Shown here one piece after another: positions 17,940 through 29,994 of a stretch of DNA of 64,000 bases. This DNA comes from Nocardia takedensis NBRC 100417 (GTDB taxonomy: Bacteria > Actinomycetota > Actinomycetes > Mycobacteriales > Mycobacteriaceae). The notes under the pieces were generated by a model. That model ran no database searches, was not told where the DNA came from, and worked only from the letters and a program-made list of their open reading frames with translations. The DNA is taken from contig NZ_BAGG01000046.1 in assembly GCF_000308695.1 (NCBI RefSeq), forward strand, positions 1 to 64,000. Direction: 5' to 3'. Positions within the stretch are counted from its first letter, which is position 1; every line of letters begins with the position of its first letter. The translations under genes were made by a program, and so were the position numbers.

Positions 17940-19580
17940 ATGCGGGATGTCACGATTTCGAGAAGGTTCGGAGTAGGCGCCATCGATACCGGTCAGTTGA
18001 TCGCGGAGCATTACCGCCTGGTCGAGCGGATTGGTAGCGGCGGCACAGGCGTGGTCTGGCGTGCCGTCGACGAGCGCCTGCAACGCTCGGTGGCGGTCAA
18101 GCAGATCCACATCCAACCGAGTCTGCCCGAGCACGAACGCGACGTGGTGCGCCAGCGCGCCATCCGCGAGGCCCGCAACGCGGCGCGGTTCCAACACCCC
18201 AACGCCATCGTCGTGTTCGACATCACCGAGCACGACGGCGATCCGTGCCTGGTGATGGAGTACATGCAGTCCAAGAGCCTGGCCGCGGTCCTGTCCGCGC
18301 AGGGCACCCTGGCGCTGACGCAGGTGGCCCGGATCGGCGAACAGGTCGCCTCGGCGCTGATCGCCGCCCACCAGGCGGGCATCGTGCACCGCGACGTGAA
18401 ACCGGGCAACGTCCTGCTCGACGACAACGGCAACGTCAAGATCACCGACTTCGGCATCTCCCGCGCCACCGGCGACGTGACGCTCACCGAGACCGGCCTG
18501 ATCTGCGGCACCGCCGCCTACCTCGCCCCCGAGGTGGCCCGCGGCGCCGATCCGACGCCCGCCGCCGACGTGTTCGCCCTCGGCGCGACGCTGTTCCACG
18601 CCCTCGAGGGCGAGCCGCCCTACGGCGCGAGCCCCAACCCGCTCGCGGTGCTCTACGCGGCGGCCAACGGGCAGGTCAGCGAACCGCGCAACGCGGGAGC
18701 CGCCACCGATTTCCTGCTGCGACTGCTCAGCCCCGATCCCGAGGAACGCCCGACGATGCGGGCCTCGCGCGATCACCTGGCCGCCTTCGCCGATTCCGTC
18801 GCCGCGCCCGTCCCGGCGATGTTCGTCCCCGCCAGCGAGGCTTACGCGCGTCGCCAGAGCAACGGCAACGGGCACGAGGCGGCCACCCGCGCGCTGCGCA
18901 CCCCGCCGCCGTCGAACCCGCGGCACACCCCCGGGCAGCACAACGGACGCCCCGCGCCGTCACCGCAGCGCAACGGCCACTACGACACTGCCGCGCATCC
19001 GAGCACCGCCGCCCATCCGCGCACCTCGGCCCAGCCGCGCCCGGACACCTCCGAGGGCTCCGGCAAGTCCGGCGGCAAGCGGGGCGCGATCCTCATCGGC
19101 GGTGTGGTCGGCGCGAGCGTCGCGGTGGTGGCGCTGCTGCTCGGCGCGCTGAACCAGTCCGATTCCGACAGCCCGAGCCCCCAGGCCGGTCCGACCACGG
19201 TCACCACCACGACCGGCGCGCCCACCACCTCGGCCACGCCCGCGCTGGGCGCGACGCCCAGCACCGGTTCGGTGGGCCTGGGCCCGGCGGGCGAACTGAT
19301 CGTCGACTTCTACAGCGATCCGGCGAGTTCCTATTCGCTGCTCACCCCGGCCGCGCAGCAGGTCTACGGCGGCGAGCAGGGTTTCCGCCAGTACTGGGGT
19401 TCGCGGACCATCGACACCTTCGCCGACATCAACGGCGCGGGTCGGGGGGCTTACCCGGACGGCTCGCTGGACATGCGTTTGGCCCAGCTGACCATCGACG
19501 GGCGCACCTCCTCGCTGGTGCTGCACGTTGTCAACAGCGGCGGTCGCCTGCTGATCGACAGCGACACCCGCCCCAACTGA
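17940..19580 (+). CDS. Receptor-type serine/threonine protein kinase
   Basis: 546-aa kinase. The cytoplasmic catalytic domain has the glycine loop RIGSGGTGVVW, Lys54 (VAVKQ), the loop HRDVKPGNVLL with Asp152, DFG at Asp170 and the CGTAAYLAPE segment. A linker rich in Pro, His and Asn precedes one transmembrane helix (about 382-404). The outer domain of about 140 residues begins with a Thr-rich stalk and continues ELIVDFYSDPASSYSLLTPAAQ, which resembles NTF2-like folds. ATG at 17940 follows a possible -10 TACACT at about 17907. Alternatively translation could begin at the in-frame ATC at 17982 after GGAG, where conserved sequence (IDTGQLIAEHYRLVERIG) starts. Confidence 0.85.
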   Translation: MRDVTISRRFGVGAIDTGQLIAEHYRLVERIGSGGTGVVWRAVDERLQRSVAVKQIHIQPSLPEHERDVVRQRAIREARNAARFQHPNAIVVFDITEHDGDPCLVMEYMQSKSLAAVLSAQGTLALTQVARIGEQVASALIAAHQAGIVHRDVKPGNVLLDDNGNVKITDFGISRATGDVTLTETGLICGTAAYLAPEVARGADPTPAADVFALGATLFHALEGEPPYGASPNPLAVLYAAANGQVSEPRNAGAATDFLLRLLSPDPEERPTMRASRDHLAAFADSVAAPVPAMFVPASEAYARRQSNGNGHEAATRALRTPPPSNPRHTPGQHNGRPAPSPQRNGHYDTAAHPSTAAHPRTSAQPRPDTSEGSGKSGGKRGAILIGGVVGASVAVVALLLGALNQSDSDSPSPQAGPTTVTTTTGAPTTSATPALGATPSTGSVGLGPAGELIVDFYSDPASSYSLLTPAAQQVYGGEQGFRQYWGSRTIDTFADINGAGRGAYPDGSLDMRLAQLTIDGRTSSLVLHVVNSGGRLLIDSDTRPN

Positions 19581-19586
19581 GCGGAG

Positions 19587-19612
19587 GCGGGACCGGGACG
19601 GACCGGCCCCGC
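19587..19612. terminator. Stem-loop between convergent kinase and terD genes
   Basis: GCGGGACCGG (19587-19596) pairs with CCGGCCCCGC (19603-19612) with one mismatch and a 6-nt loop. There is no T-tract, as is common in actinobacteria. It lies between two converging stop codons. Confidence 0.45.
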
Positions 19613-19626
19613 GCTCACCCTGGGTC

Positions 19627-20208
19627 TCAGGCCATCGCGAAACGCAGCAGCGCCTGCTTGTCGCCCTGCTTGATCTTGCCCTTGCGGTTGAGGACCTCGA
19701 GCTGCCACACCGGGCCGTTGCGGAACGCGCGGGCCACCGCGTTGCCGTTCTCGTTGCCCAGCAACGAGGGCCAGATGTCGGCGACCTGCTGGGTGGTGCC
19801 CCCGCTGGCGTCGTAGACCTTGAACGAGATGTTGTTGGCCTTCTCGAAGGAACTGCCCTTCTTGAACGCGGCCGCGACGAAGATGATGGCGTCGATGCCG
19901 CCGGGCACCGCGTCGAAGGTCACCGTGACGGTCTCGTCGTCGCCGGTGGCCGCGCCGGTCTGCTCGTCACCGGAGTGCAGCACGGAGCCGTTGCCGAGCG
20001 GGTCCAGCGAATCCAGGCCGGCGAAGCGGACCGGTTCGGCGCCCTGCATGAGGATGGCGATCAGGTCGAGATCGACACCCTTCTTCCGGCGCGCCCACCC
20101 GAGCGCGCCGCCGCTGGTCCCCGCCGACGGATCCCAGCTCACCCCGACACTCAGCTTGGTGATGCCCGCGAGATCCGCGGCCCCGTCTTCTTTCTTGAGC
20201 GTGATCAT
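19627..20208 (-). CDS. TerD-family stress protein
   Basis: 193-aa TerD-domain protein. Blocks include LSVGVSWDP, GVDLDLIAILM, NGSVLHSGDEQTGAATGDDETVTV (the acidic calcium-binding region) and PGGIDAIIFVAA. Relatives bind Ca2+ and act in tellurite, phage and envelope-stress tolerance. The ATG at 20208 is preceded 6 nt upstream by TAGTCT on the minus strand, so the mRNA looks leaderless. It is convergent with the Ser/Thr kinase gene; TerD-like proteins in actinobacteria are often phosphorylated or linked to kinases, which makes this neighbour suggestive but unproven. Confidence 0.87.
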   Translation of the reverse strand: MITLKKEDGAADLAGITKLSVGVSWDPSAGTSGGALGWARRKKGVDLDLIAILMQGAEPVRFAGLDSLDPLGNGSVLHSGDEQTGAATGDDETVTVTFDAVPGGIDAIIFVAAAFKKGSSFEKANNISFKVYDASGGTTQQVADIWPSLLGNENGNAVARAFRNGPVWQLEVLNRKGKIKQGDKQALLRFAMA

Positions 20209-20214
20209 GGCAAC

Positions 20215-20220
20215 AGACTA
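20215..20220 (-). promoter_or_regulatory. -10 box, leaderless start of terD-like gene
   Basis: TAGTCT on the minus strand ends 6 nt before the ATG at 20208. No ribosome site is present in the short gap. Confidence 0.5.
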
Positions 20221-22982
<2,762 letters not shown>

Positions 22983-23022
22983 ACGAGCCCGATCGCCGGT
23001 ACGGCGGGAGCGAGGAAGCAGC

Positions 23023-23637
23023 ATGAGCAGGACCGCGCGGGTCGAACGCGTGACCAGGGAATCCAGCATCGTCGTGGAACTCGACCTGGACGGGACGGGG
23101 CAGACCGACATCTCCACCGGCGTCCCGTTCTACGACCACATGCTCACCGCGCTCGGCGCGCACGGCAGCTTCGACCTGACGGTGCGCGCCGAGGGCGACA
23201 TCGAGATCGAGGCGCACCACACCGTCGAGGACACCGCGATCGTGTTCGGTCAGGCGCTCGGTCAGGCGCTGGGCGACAAGGCGGGCATCCGCCGTTTCGG
23301 CGACGCGTTCATCCCGATGGACGAGACCCTCGCGCACGCCTCGGTCGACGTGTCGGGCAGGCCGTACTGCGTGCACACGGGTGAACCGGATCATCTGCTG
23401 CACGCGGTGATCCCGGGTTCGGGGCCGGGCGCGCCGTATTCGACGGTGCTCAACCGGCACGTGTTCGAGTCCATCGCGCTCAACGCCCGCATCGCCCTGC
23501 ACGTGCGCGTGCTCTACGGCCGCGACCAGCACCACGTCACCGAGGCCGAGTTCAAGGCCGTGGCGCGCGCGCTGCGGGCCGCGGTCGAACCCGACCCGCG
23601 CGTGCGCGGCGTCCCGTCCACGAAGGGGACACTGTGA
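23023..23637 (+). CDS. hisB: Imidazoleglycerol-phosphate dehydratase
   Basis: 204-aa monofunctional dehydratase; it lacks the N-terminal phosphatase domain of enterobacterial HisB. Metal-binding histidine motifs are intact: [47 protein letters not shown] and [17 protein letters not shown] 23023 follows GAGGAAGCAGC. Its stop overlaps the hisH GTG (GTGA). The missing histidinol-phosphate phosphatase may be supplied by a separate enzyme, possibly the inositol-monophosphatase family gene downstream. Confidence 0.96.
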   Translation: MSRTARVERVTRESSIVVELDLDGTGQTDISTGVPFYDHMLTALGAHGSFDLTVRAEGDIEIEAHHTVEDTAIVFGQALGQALGDKAGIRRFGDAFIPMDETLAHASVDVSGRPYCVHTGEPDHLLHAVIPGSGPGAPYSTVLNRHVFESIALNARIALHVRVLYGRDQHHVTEAEFKAVARALRAAVEPDPRVRGVPSTKGTL

Positions 23638-24269
23638 GCAACCGGACGGTCGCGCTGCTGGACTACGGCTCCGGCAACCTGCATTCGGCCGAGCGGGCGC
23701 TGGTGCGCGCCGGCGCGAAGGTCGAGGTGACCGCCGACCCGCAGATCGCCTTGGCCGCCGACGGACTGGTGGTTCCCGGCGTCGGCGCGTTCGCGGCCTG
23801 TATGGCGGGCCTGCGCGCGGTGCGCGGTGAGCGGATCATCGGCCAGCGCTTGGCGGGCGGGCGTCCGGTGCTGGGGATCTGCGTCGGCATGCAGATCCTG
23901 TTCGAGCGCGGTGTGGAGTTCGGCGTCGAGACCGACGGCTGCGCGGAATGGCCGGGCACCGTCGAACGCCTCTCGGCCCCCGTCCTGCCGCACATGGGCT
24001 GGAACACGGTCTCGGCCGCCGCCGACAGCACGCTGTTCGCCGGGATGGACCGCGACACCCGCTTCTATTTCGTGCACTCCTACGCCGCGCAGACCTGGGA
24101 TCTGCCGCCCAGCGAGCATTTCGCCAACCCCCGGCTCACCTGGGCCGAACACGGCGTGCCGTTCCTGGCCGCGGTGGAGAACGGCGCGCTCTCGGCCACC
24201 CAGTTCCACCCGGAGAAATCCGGTGACGCGGGCGCGCACCTGCTGCGCAACTGGATCGATGCGCTCTGA
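23634..24269 (+). CDS. hisH: Imidazole glycerol phosphate synthase, glutaminase subunit
   Basis: 211-aa class I glutamine amidotransferase. It hydrolyses glutamine and channels ammonia to HisF. The triad is visible: Cys83 in LGICVGMQ, and His192 and Glu194 in TQFHPEKSG. The N-terminal [17 protein letters not shown] is typical. GTG 23634 overlaps hisB. A strong stem-loop begins 7 bp after the stop, and the next gene has its own promoter, so hisH seems to end the first his transcript although its partner hisF lies 1.6 kb downstream. Confidence 0.95.
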   Translation: MSNRTVALLDYGSGNLHSAERALVRAGAKVEVTADPQIALAADGLVVPGVGAFAACMAGLRAVRGERIIGQRLAGGRPVLGICVGMQILFERGVEFGVETDGCAEWPGTVERLSAPVLPHMGWNTVSAAADSTLFAGMDRDTRFYFVHSYAAQTWDLPPSEHFANPRLTWAEHGVPFLAAVENGALSATQFHPEKSGDAGAHLLRNWIDAL

Positions 24270-24275
24270 GTCCGC

Positions 24276-24292
24276 AGCCCCGGCCCGGGGCT
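24276..24292 (+). terminator. Stem-loop after hisH
   Basis: AGCCCC (24276-24281) pairs with GGGGCT (24287-24292) around a 5-nt loop; the flanking GG and CC extend the symmetry. It lies 7 bp after the hisH stop and 22 bp before the next -10 box. Confidence 0.45.
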
Positions 24293-24313
24293 CGAATGCG
24301 GGAGGGTTGCCGC

Positions 24314-24319
24314 TAAGCT
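24314..24319 (+). promoter_or_regulatory. -10 box, leaderless start of priA/hisA
   Basis: TAAGCT ends 7 nt before the GTG at 24327, with no ribosome site between. This suggests a separate transcript for priA-impA-hisF. Confidence 0.55.
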
Positions 24320-24326
24320 CGTGTGA

Positions 24327-25058
24327 GTGAGTCTTGTGCTGCTGCCCGCCGTCGATGTCGCCAATGGAGAGGCCGTGCGCCTCGTGCAGGGAGAGGCCGG
24401 TAGCGAAACCAGCTACGGTTCGCCCCGCGACGCGGCGCTGGCCTGGCAGGAAGCCGGCGCGGAATGGGTCCATCTGGTCGACCTGGACGCGGCCTTCGGG
24501 CGCGGCTCCAACCGGGAACTGCTCGCGCGGGTCGTCGGTGAACTCGACGTCAAGGTGGAACTGTCCGGCGGCATCCGCGACGACGAATCGTTGCGCGCCG
24601 CGCTGGCCACCGGCTGCGCCCGGGTCAACCTGGGCACCGCGGCCCTCGAGGATCCGGTGTGGTGCGCCAAGGCGCTGGCCGAACACGGCGACCGGATCGC
24701 GGTCGGCCTCGACGTGCGGATCGTGGACGGCGAGCACCGCCTGCGCGGGCGCGGCTGGGTCAGCGACGGCGGCGATCTGTGGGAGGTGCTCGAGCGGCTC
24801 GAACGTGACGGCTGCTCGCGCTACGTGGTCACCGACGTCACCAAGGACGGCACGTTGACCGGCCCGAATCTGGAACTGCTGAGCGAGGTCTGCGCGGCCA
24901 CCGACGCACCGGTCATCGCCTCGGGCGGGGTGTCGACGGTGGCGGATCTGGTGGCCATCGCCGGCCTGGTCGGCGAGGGTGTCGAAGGCGCGATCGTCGG
25001 CAAGGCGCTCTACGCGGGCCGGTTCACCCTGCCCGAGGCGCTGGACGCGGTGCGCTGA
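24327..25058 (+). CDS. priA: Bifunctional phosphoribosyl isomerase PriA (HisA/TrpF)
   Basis: 243-aa beta/alpha barrel that isomerises ProFAR in histidine synthesis. In actinobacteria the same enzyme also performs the TrpF step of tryptophan synthesis. N-terminal [23 protein letters not shown] and [32 protein letters not shown] and [11 protein letters not shown] are typical of the PriA clade. The trp locus in this window has no trpF, which fits dual function. GTG 24327 is 7 nt after TAAGCT. The impA gene follows after 8 bp. Confidence 0.93.
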   Translation: MSLVLLPAVDVANGEAVRLVQGEAGSETSYGSPRDAALAWQEAGAEWVHLVDLDAAFGRGSNRELLARVVGELDVKVELSGGIRDDESLRAALATGCARVNLGTAALEDPVWCAKALAEHGDRIAVGLDVRIVDGEHRLRGRGWVSDGGDLWEVLERLERDGCSRYVVTDVTKDGTLTGPNLELLSEVCAATDAPVIASGGVSTVADLVAIAGLVGEGVEGAIVGKALYAGRFTLPEALDAVR

Positions 25059-25066
25059 CACCGGAT

Positions 25067-25876
25067 ATGACCGCCGACCCGCTCGCCGACCTCCCAGCCC
25101 TGCTCGCGCTGGCGAGCGATGTCCTCGACGCCGCCGCACCGCGTTTCGTCGAAGGCATCGGCGCGCCGAGCGCGGTCAGCAAGGGGCGCAACGATTTCGC
25201 GACCGAACTCGACCTGGAGTTGGAGCGCACCATCTCGGCCACGCTGCGCGGCGAGACCGGGATCGAGGTGCACGGCGAGGAATTCGGTGGGCCGCAACTG
25301 AGTTCGGGCACCGCCTGGGTGCTCGACCCGATCGACGGCACCTTCAACTACTCCCAGGGGCATCCGCTCTCGGGCATGCTGCTCGCGCTCGTCCACGAGG
25401 GCGAACCGGTGCTCGGGCTGACCTGGCTGCCGCTGCTCGGTCAGCGCTACGCGGCCGCCGCGGGCGGTCCGGTGCTGCTGAACGGACAACCGCTGCCGCC
25501 GCTTCCCCACGCGCGGTTGGCGGAGGCGATGATCGGTTTCGGCGCGTTCAACATCGACGCCACCGGCCGCATCCCCGGCCGGTTCCGTTTCGATCTGCTC
25601 GGTCCGCTGAGCAGTCTGTCCTCGCGGGTGCGCATGCACGGGTCGACCGGGATCGACCTGGCCTACACCGCCTCGGGCATCCTGGGCGGCGCGATCGTGT
25701 TCGGCCACCACCCGTGGGACAACGCGGCGGGGGTGGCGCTGGTGCGCGCGGCGGGCGGCGTGGTGACCGACCTGGCGGGCGAGCCGTGGCACATCGGTTC
25801 CGGTTCGGTGCTCGCGGCGGCGCCGGGGGTGCACGAGGAACTGCTCGAGATGATCTGCGCGGTGCGCACGGTATGA
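25067..25876 (+). CDS. impA: Inositol-monophosphatase family phosphatase ImpA
   Basis: 269-aa Mg-dependent phosphatase. Motifs are intact: HGEEF, WVLDPIDGTFNYSQGH and HHPWDNAAGVALVRAAGG. It sits at the position of Rv1604 (impA) inside the his cluster, between priA and hisF. Family members dephosphorylate inositol phosphates or histidinol phosphate. Since HisB here is monofunctional, this gene is one candidate for the histidinol-phosphate phosphatase step; the sequence alone does not decide this. ATG 25067 lies 8 bp after the priA stop. Confidence 0.88.
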   Translation: MTADPLADLPALLALASDVLDAAAPRFVEGIGAPSAVSKGRNDFATELDLELERTISATLRGETGIEVHGEEFGGPQLSSGTAWVLDPIDGTFNYSQGHPLSGMLLALVHEGEPVLGLTWLPLLGQRYAAAAGGPVLLNGQPLPPLPHARLAEAMIGFGAFNIDATGRIPGRFRFDLLGPLSSLSSRVRMHGSTGIDLAYTASGILGGAIVFGHHPWDNAAGVALVRAAGGVVTDLAGEPWHIGSGSVLAAAPGVHEELLEMICAVRTV

Positions 25877-25909
25877 GCCGGTGCGCGCCCGGTGACGAAG
25901 GGTGAGGCA

Positions 25910-26683
25910 ATGACGGTGGCGGTACGCGTGATCCCGTGTCTGGACGTCGACGCGGGCCGGGTGGTCAAGGGCGTCAATTTCGAGAATCTGCGCGACGCGG
26001 GCGATCCGGTGGAACTGGCGGCGCTCTACGACGCCCAGGGCGCGGACGAGCTGACCTTCCTCGACGTCACCGCCTCGACCGGTGATCGCGGCACGATGAT
26101 CGACGTGGTCACCCGGACCGCCGAGCAGATCTTCATTCCGCTGACCGTCGGCGGCGGTGTGCGCACGGTCGAGGACGTGGACCGGTTGCTGCGCGCGGGC
26201 GCGGACAAGGTGTCGGTGAACACCGCGGCCATCGCCCGCCCCGAGGTGCTGCGCGAGATGAGCGAGCGGTTCGGTTCGCAGTGCATCGTGCTGTCGGTGG
26301 ACGCGCGCACGGTGCCCGACGGGCAGCCCGACACCGCTTCGGGCTGGGAGGTCACCACGCACGGCGGCAGGCGCGGCACCGGCATCGACGCCGTCGAGTG
26401 GGCGGTGCGCGGCGCGGAGTTGGGCGTCGGGGAGATCCTGTTGAACTCGATGGACGCCGACGGCACCAAGACCGGCTTCGACCTGCCGATGATCCGCGCG
26501 GTGCGCGCGGCGGTCGCGGTGCCGGTGATCGCCAGCGGCGGCGCGGGCGCGGTGGACCATTTCGCGCCCGCCGTGCACGCGGGGGCCGACGCGGTGTTGG
26601 CCGCGAGCGTGTTCCACTTCGGCGAACTGACCATCGGTGAGGTCAAGGATTCGCTGCGCGAGGAGAAGGTCGTCGTCCGATAG
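25910..26683 (+). CDS. hisF: Imidazole glycerol phosphate synthase, cyclase subunit
   Basis: 257-aa beta/alpha barrel, exactly the usual length. It forms imidazole glycerol phosphate and AICAR with ammonia from HisH. Catalytic aspartates are seen in [14 protein letters not shown] and near [14 protein letters not shown]; other blocks are [12 protein letters not shown] and [16 protein letters not shown] 25910 follows GGGTGAGGCA; an in-frame start at 25892 would add six residues. About 28 bp separates it from the next gene's promoter. Confidence 0.96.
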   Translation: MTVAVRVIPCLDVDAGRVVKGVNFENLRDAGDPVELAALYDAQGADELTFLDVTASTGDRGTMIDVVTRTAEQIFIPLTVGGGVRTVEDVDRLLRAGADKVSVNTAAIARPEVLREMSERFGSQCIVLSVDARTVPDGQPDTASGWEVTTHGGRRGTGIDAVEWAVRGAELGVGEILLNSMDADGTKTGFDLPMIRAVRAAVAVPVIASGGAGAVDHFAPAVHAGADAVLAASVFHFGELTIGEVKDSLREEKVVVR

Positions 26684-26699
26684 CGGGGGATGTGCCTGT

Positions 26700-26705
26700 T
26701 ATAAC
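26700..26705 (+). promoter_or_regulatory. Extended -10 box before hisI
   Basis: TATAAC preceded by TGT (extended -10) ends 6 nt before the hisI ATG at 26712. It is an AT-rich island in GC-rich DNA and no ribosome site follows, so hisI probably has its own leaderless transcript. Confidence 0.5.
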
Positions 26706-26711
26706 GGTGGG

Positions 26712-27059
26712 ATGAGTTTGGATCCCGCCGTCGCCGCCCGCCTCAAGCGCAACGAGGCGGGGCTGGTGGCCGCCGTCGCCCAGGAGCGCGCGACGGGTCA
26801 GGTGCTGATGATGGCGTGGATGGACGACGAGGCGTTGGCCCGTACGCTGGCCACCCGGCGGGCCACCTACTTCTCCCGGTCGCGGGGCGAGTACTGGGTC
26901 AAGGGCGAGACCTCGGGCCACACCCAGTTCGTGCACGAGGTGCGGTTGGACTGCGACGGTGACACGGTGCTGCTGGTGGTCGATCAGGAGGGGGCGGCCT
27001 GTCACACCGGCACGCACACCTGTTTCGACACCGACGTCCTGCTCGACGCGCCCGCCTGA
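26712..27059 (+). CDS. hisI: Phosphoribosyl-AMP cyclohydrolase
   Basis: 115-aa zinc enzyme that opens the purine ring of PR-AMP, third step of histidine synthesis. Key blocks are [51 protein letters not shown] and [12 protein letters not shown], with the zinc cysteines. It is the monofunctional form without the HisE domain; hisE and hisG are not in the window, as in mycobacteria. The convergent MarR gene ends 9 bp beyond its stop. Confidence 0.96.
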   Translation: MSLDPAVAARLKRNEAGLVAAVAQERATGQVLMMAWMDDEALARTLATRRATYFSRSRGEYWVKGETSGHTQFVHEVRLDCDGDTVLLVVDQEGAACHTGTHTCFDTDVLLDAPA

Positions 27060-27068
27060 GCGCGGGGC

Positions 27069-27551
27069 TCAGTCGTCGGTGAGGTCGGCGGAGTCGGCGT
27101 CGAGGACTTCGGCCAACCGCGCGGCCAGGGTCTCGCTCAGATCCGCCAGGCGCACGGTCGCGTCCGGGTCGAGTCCGTCGAAGACCAGCCTGCGCACGGC
27201 GGTGAGATAGCCGGGGGCGGCCTCGACGACCTTGAGGTATCCCTCGTCGGTCAGTTGGGCGTGCACGCCGCGGCGGCCCTGGGTGACGACCCGGCGGGCC
27301 AGGCCCATGCGCTCGAGTTTGGAGATCACGTGGGACAGTCGGGATAACGAAGCGTTAGCTTTGTGGGCCAGATCACTCATCTGTAATCGGTGCCCGGGTT
27401 CCTCCGACAGCAGCGTCAGCACCCAGTACTCGAAATGCGTGACACCCGATTCCCGCTGGAGTCGAGTGTCGAGCGCACTCGGCAGCCGCGTCATCAGCGC
27501 GACTATCGCGCGCCATGCCCGCTGTTCGACGGGATCCAGCCACTTCGTCAC
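27069..27551 (-). CDS. MarR-family transcriptional regulator
   Basis: 160-aa winged-helix regulator. The recognition region (LQMSDLAHKANASLSRLSHVISKLERMGLARRV) and the wing (VTQGRRGVHAQLTDEGYLKV) are typical of MarR. The GTG start at 27551 follows AGAAGG on the minus strand. It is convergent with hisI, and about 240 bp separates its start from the bcp gene, which has the same orientation upstream. No adjacent transporter or enzyme indicates its target. Start codon and family are secure; ligand is unknown. Confidence 0.86.
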   Translation of the reverse strand: MTKWLDPVEQRAWRAIVALMTRLPSALDTRLQRESGVTHFEYWVLTLLSEEPGHRLQMSDLAHKANASLSRLSHVISKLERMGLARRVVTQGRRGVHAQLTDEGYLKVVEAAPGYLTAVRRLVFDGLDPDATVRLADLSETLAARLAEVLDADSADLTDD

Positions 27552-27739
27552 TGCGCGCCTTCTTTCGAGCCGAGTGACGTGGAGGTTCGGTCGCCGGTCC
27601 GTTGACCACGGAATCAGTGGAAGTCATATGCCCAGTCACCCGCGCCCCTGAGTTTGCCACGACTTCGCTCGACCGTCATGGAGATGCCCGAGGTCGTGAG
27701 TTCATTCACACGAAACGGACACCGCGTCCCGGCACGCGA

Positions 27740-27772
27740 AACGACCGGCCGCATCGAACGCGACCGGTCGTT
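27740..27772 (-). terminator. Stem-loop after bcp
   Basis: AACGACCGG (27740-27748) and CCGGTCGTT (27764-27772) form a perfect 9-bp stem with a 15-nt loop, 17 bp beyond the bcp stop. It would end the bcp transcript before the MarR gene. Confidence 0.6.
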
Positions 27773-27788
27773 GCTGGGCGTCGAGGGG

Positions 27789-28253
27789 TCAGGAGGCCGC
27801 GCGCTCGGTGAGGAAGGCCAACGCCTGATCGGCGTGCGCGTCGGCGCGCAGTTCGCTGGCGATCACCTTCAGCACCGTCTTGTCGGTGTCGATGACGAAG
27901 GTCTGGCGCTTGACCGGGGCCAGCTTGCCCAGCAGTCCGCGCTTGACGCCGAACTGCGCGGCCACCGCGCCGCCGGTGTCGGACAGCAGCGGGTAACCCA
28001 GGCCCTGCTTGGTGGCGAAGCCCGCCTGGGTGTCGACCGTGTCGGTGGAGATGCCGACGCAGGTCGCGCCCACCTTCTGGAATTCGGCCGCCAGATCGCG
28101 GAAATGGCACGCCTCGGCGGTGCAGATGGGGGTGTTGGCGCCGGGATAGAAGAACAGCACCAGGGGGCCGTCGGCCAGCAGGGCCTCGAGCGAGCGGGGT
28201 GTTCCGGACTGGTCGGGGAGCTCGAAGTTCGGGGCGAGCTGGCCTGTCTGCAT
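27789..28253 (-). CDS. bcp: Thioredoxin-dependent peroxiredoxin, Bcp type
   Basis: 154-aa peroxiredoxin that reduces hydrogen peroxide and organic hydroperoxides with thioredoxin. The active site [19 protein letters not shown] holds peroxidatic Cys44 and resolving Cys49 (C-x4-C), the PrxQ/BCP arrangement. It is the homologue of Rv1608c (bcpB) and is divergent from trpE as in M. tuberculosis. The ATG at 28253 lies 6 nt after TAGGGT on the minus strand, so the mRNA is likely leaderless. Confidence 0.92.
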   Translation of the reverse strand: MQTGQLAPNFELPDQSGTPRSLEALLADGPLVLFFYPGANTPICTAEACHFRDLAAEFQKVGATCVGISTDTVDTQAGFATKQGLGYPLLSDTGGAVAAQFGVKRGLLGKLAPVKRQTFVIDTDKTVLKVIASELRADAHADQALAFLTERAAS

Positions 28254-28259
28254 ACCCGG

Positions 28260-28265
28260 ACCCTA
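28260..28265 (-). promoter_or_regulatory. -10 box, leaderless start of bcp
   Basis: TAGGGT on the minus strand ends 6 nt before the bcp ATG at 28253, in the divergent spacer shared with trpE. Confidence 0.5.
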
Positions 28266-28376
28266 CCGGGCGCGACCGAATCACCCCAGCCCCAAGGCGA
28301 TAGCCGCGCGAGCGCCCGACCGGACACGCCGACCGCGTCGACGGACACCGCCGGCGGCGGCGGGGACACCGGCTGG

Positions 28377-28382
28377 GATGAT
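28377..28382 (+). promoter_or_regulatory. Probable -10 box before trpE
   Basis: GATGAT keeps the A at position 2 and T at position 6 of the actinobacterial -10 consensus and ends 7 nt before ATG 28390. No tandem tryptophan codons or leader peptide are seen between bcp and trpE. Confidence 0.35.
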
Positions 28383-28389
28383 GGTCGGC

Positions 28390-29994
28390 ATGTCTGGCGC
28401 GTCGACCTCCTCCACAACGACCCGCGATCAATTCCACGCACTGGCCGCGGAGCACCGGGTCGTCCCGGTCACCCGGAAAGTGCTGGCGGACTCGGAAACC
28501 CCCCTGTCGGCCTACCGCAAACTGGGCGCCGACCGGGCGGGCACCTTCCTGTTCGAGTCCGCGGAGAACGGCCGGTCCTGGTCGCGATGGTCGTTCATCG
28601 GCGTCGGCAGCCCTTCGGCGCTGACCGTGGTCGACGGCGAGGCCGCCTGGCTGGGCCACATCCCCGCCGACGCGCCCTCCGGCGGTGACCCGCTGGTGGC
28701 GCTGCGCGAGACCTTGGAACTGCTGCGCACCGAGCGCCTGCCCGGCCTGCCCCCGCTGACCGGCGGCATGGTCGGCTACCTCGGCTACGACGCGGTCCGC
28801 CGGATCGAGCGTCTGCCGGAACTGGCCGAGGACGACCTGCGCCTGCCCGAGATGGTGCTGCTGTTGGCCACCGACCTGGCCGCCTTCGACCATCACGAGG
28901 GCGCGATCACCCTCATCGCCAACGCCGTGAACTGGAACGGCACCGCCGAACGCGCCGACGAGGCCTACGACGACGCCGTGGCCCGACTGGACCGGATGAC
29001 CGCGGCGCTGGCCGCCCCCGCCGTCTCGACGGTGTCGGTCTTCGACCGCCCGGAGCCCAGCTACCGGCGCAGTCGCACCTCCGAGCAGTTCGGGGCGGGC
29101 GTGCGCCGCCTGGTCGCCGAGATCGAGGCGGGCGAGGCGTTCCAGGTGGTGCTCTCCCAGCGCTTCGAGATGGACTACGACGGCGCGCCCGTGGACCTGT
29201 ACCGGATGCTGCGGGCCTCCAACCCGAGCCCGTACATGTATCTGATCCACATCCCCGACGGCACGGGCGGCACCGCGTTCTCCATCGTCGGCTCGAGCCC
29301 CGAATCGCTGGTCACCGTGAAGGAGGGCGTCGCCACGACCCATCCGATCGCGGGCACCCGGTGGCGCGGGATCACCGAGGAGGACGATCTGCTGCTCGAG
29401 AAGGACCTGCTGGCCGACGAGAAGGAGAACGCCGAACATCTCATGCTCGTCGACCTGGGCCGCAACGATCTGGGCCGGGTCTGCCAGCCGGGCACGGTGC
29501 GGGTCACCGAGTACCGCCACATCGAGCGCTACAGCCACGTCATGCACCTGGTCTCCACGGTGTCGGGCAGGCTCGCCCCGGGCAAGGTCGCGCTGGACGC
29601 GGTCAACGCCTGCTTCCCGGCGGGCACGCTCTCGGGTGCGCCGAAGGTGCGCGCGATGGAGTTGATCGAGGAGTTGGAGCCCACCCGGCGCGGGGTCTAC
29701 GGCGGCGTGGTCGGCTACCTGGATTTCGCGGGCGACGCCGACACCGCGATCGCCATCCGCACCGCCTTGCTCAAGGACGGTGTGGCCTACGTGCAGGCGG
29801 GCGCGGGCGTGGTCGCCGACTCCGATCCCGACTACGAGGACGTGGAGTCGCGCAACAAGGCCATGGCGGTGCTCAAGGCCGTCGCCGCCGCGCGGACGGT
29901 GCGCGCCTACGCCGACTCGGCCGCCAGCGCCGACACCGCGGCGCCCGATCCGGTCGCCTCGGCCGCGGCGGGGGTCGAGGGCGGCCCGCGATGA
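28390..29994 (+). CDS. trpE: Anthranilate synthase component I
   Basis: 534-aa chorismate-utilising enzyme. Feedback and catalytic blocks: [21 protein letters not shown] type N-terminus with the LLES-like element, [65 protein letters not shown] and [12 protein letters not shown] 28390 was preferred because it lies 7 nt after a possible -10; the ATG at 28378 would overlap that box. The glutaminase subunit TrpG and TrpD are not in the window. Its stop overlaps the next gene (ATGA), so the membrane protein is co-translated. Confidence 0.94.
   Translation: MSGASTSSTTTRDQFHALAAEHRVVPVTRKVLADSETPLSAYRKLGADRAGTFLFESAENGRSWSRWSFIGVGSPSALTVVDGEAAWLGHIPADAPSGGDPLVALRETLELLRTERLPGLPPLTGGMVGYLGYDAVRRIERLPELAEDDLRLPEMVLLLATDLAAFDHHEGAITLIANAVNWNGTAERADEAYDDAVARLDRMTAALAAPAVSTVSVFDRPEPSYRRSRTSEQFGAGVRRLVAEIEAGEAFQVVLSQRFEMDYDGAPVDLYRMLRASNPSPYMYLIHIPDGTGGTAFSIVGSSPESLVTVKEGVATTHPIAGTRWRGITEEDDLLLEKDLLADEKENAEHLMLVDLGRNDLGRVCQPGTVRVTEYRHIERYSHVMHLVSTVSGRLAPGKVALDAVNACFPAGTLSGAPKVRAMELIEELEPTRRGVYGGVVGYLDFAGDADTAIAIRTALLKDGVAYVQAGAGVVADSDPDYEDVESRNKAMAVLKAVAAARTVRAYADSAASADTAAPDPVASAAAGVEGGPR

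Noticed and set aside
28254..28389. Possible tryptophan attenuator before trpE
   Set aside because: No tandem TGG codons, no short ORF and no terminator pair were found; only divergent -10 boxes are present.
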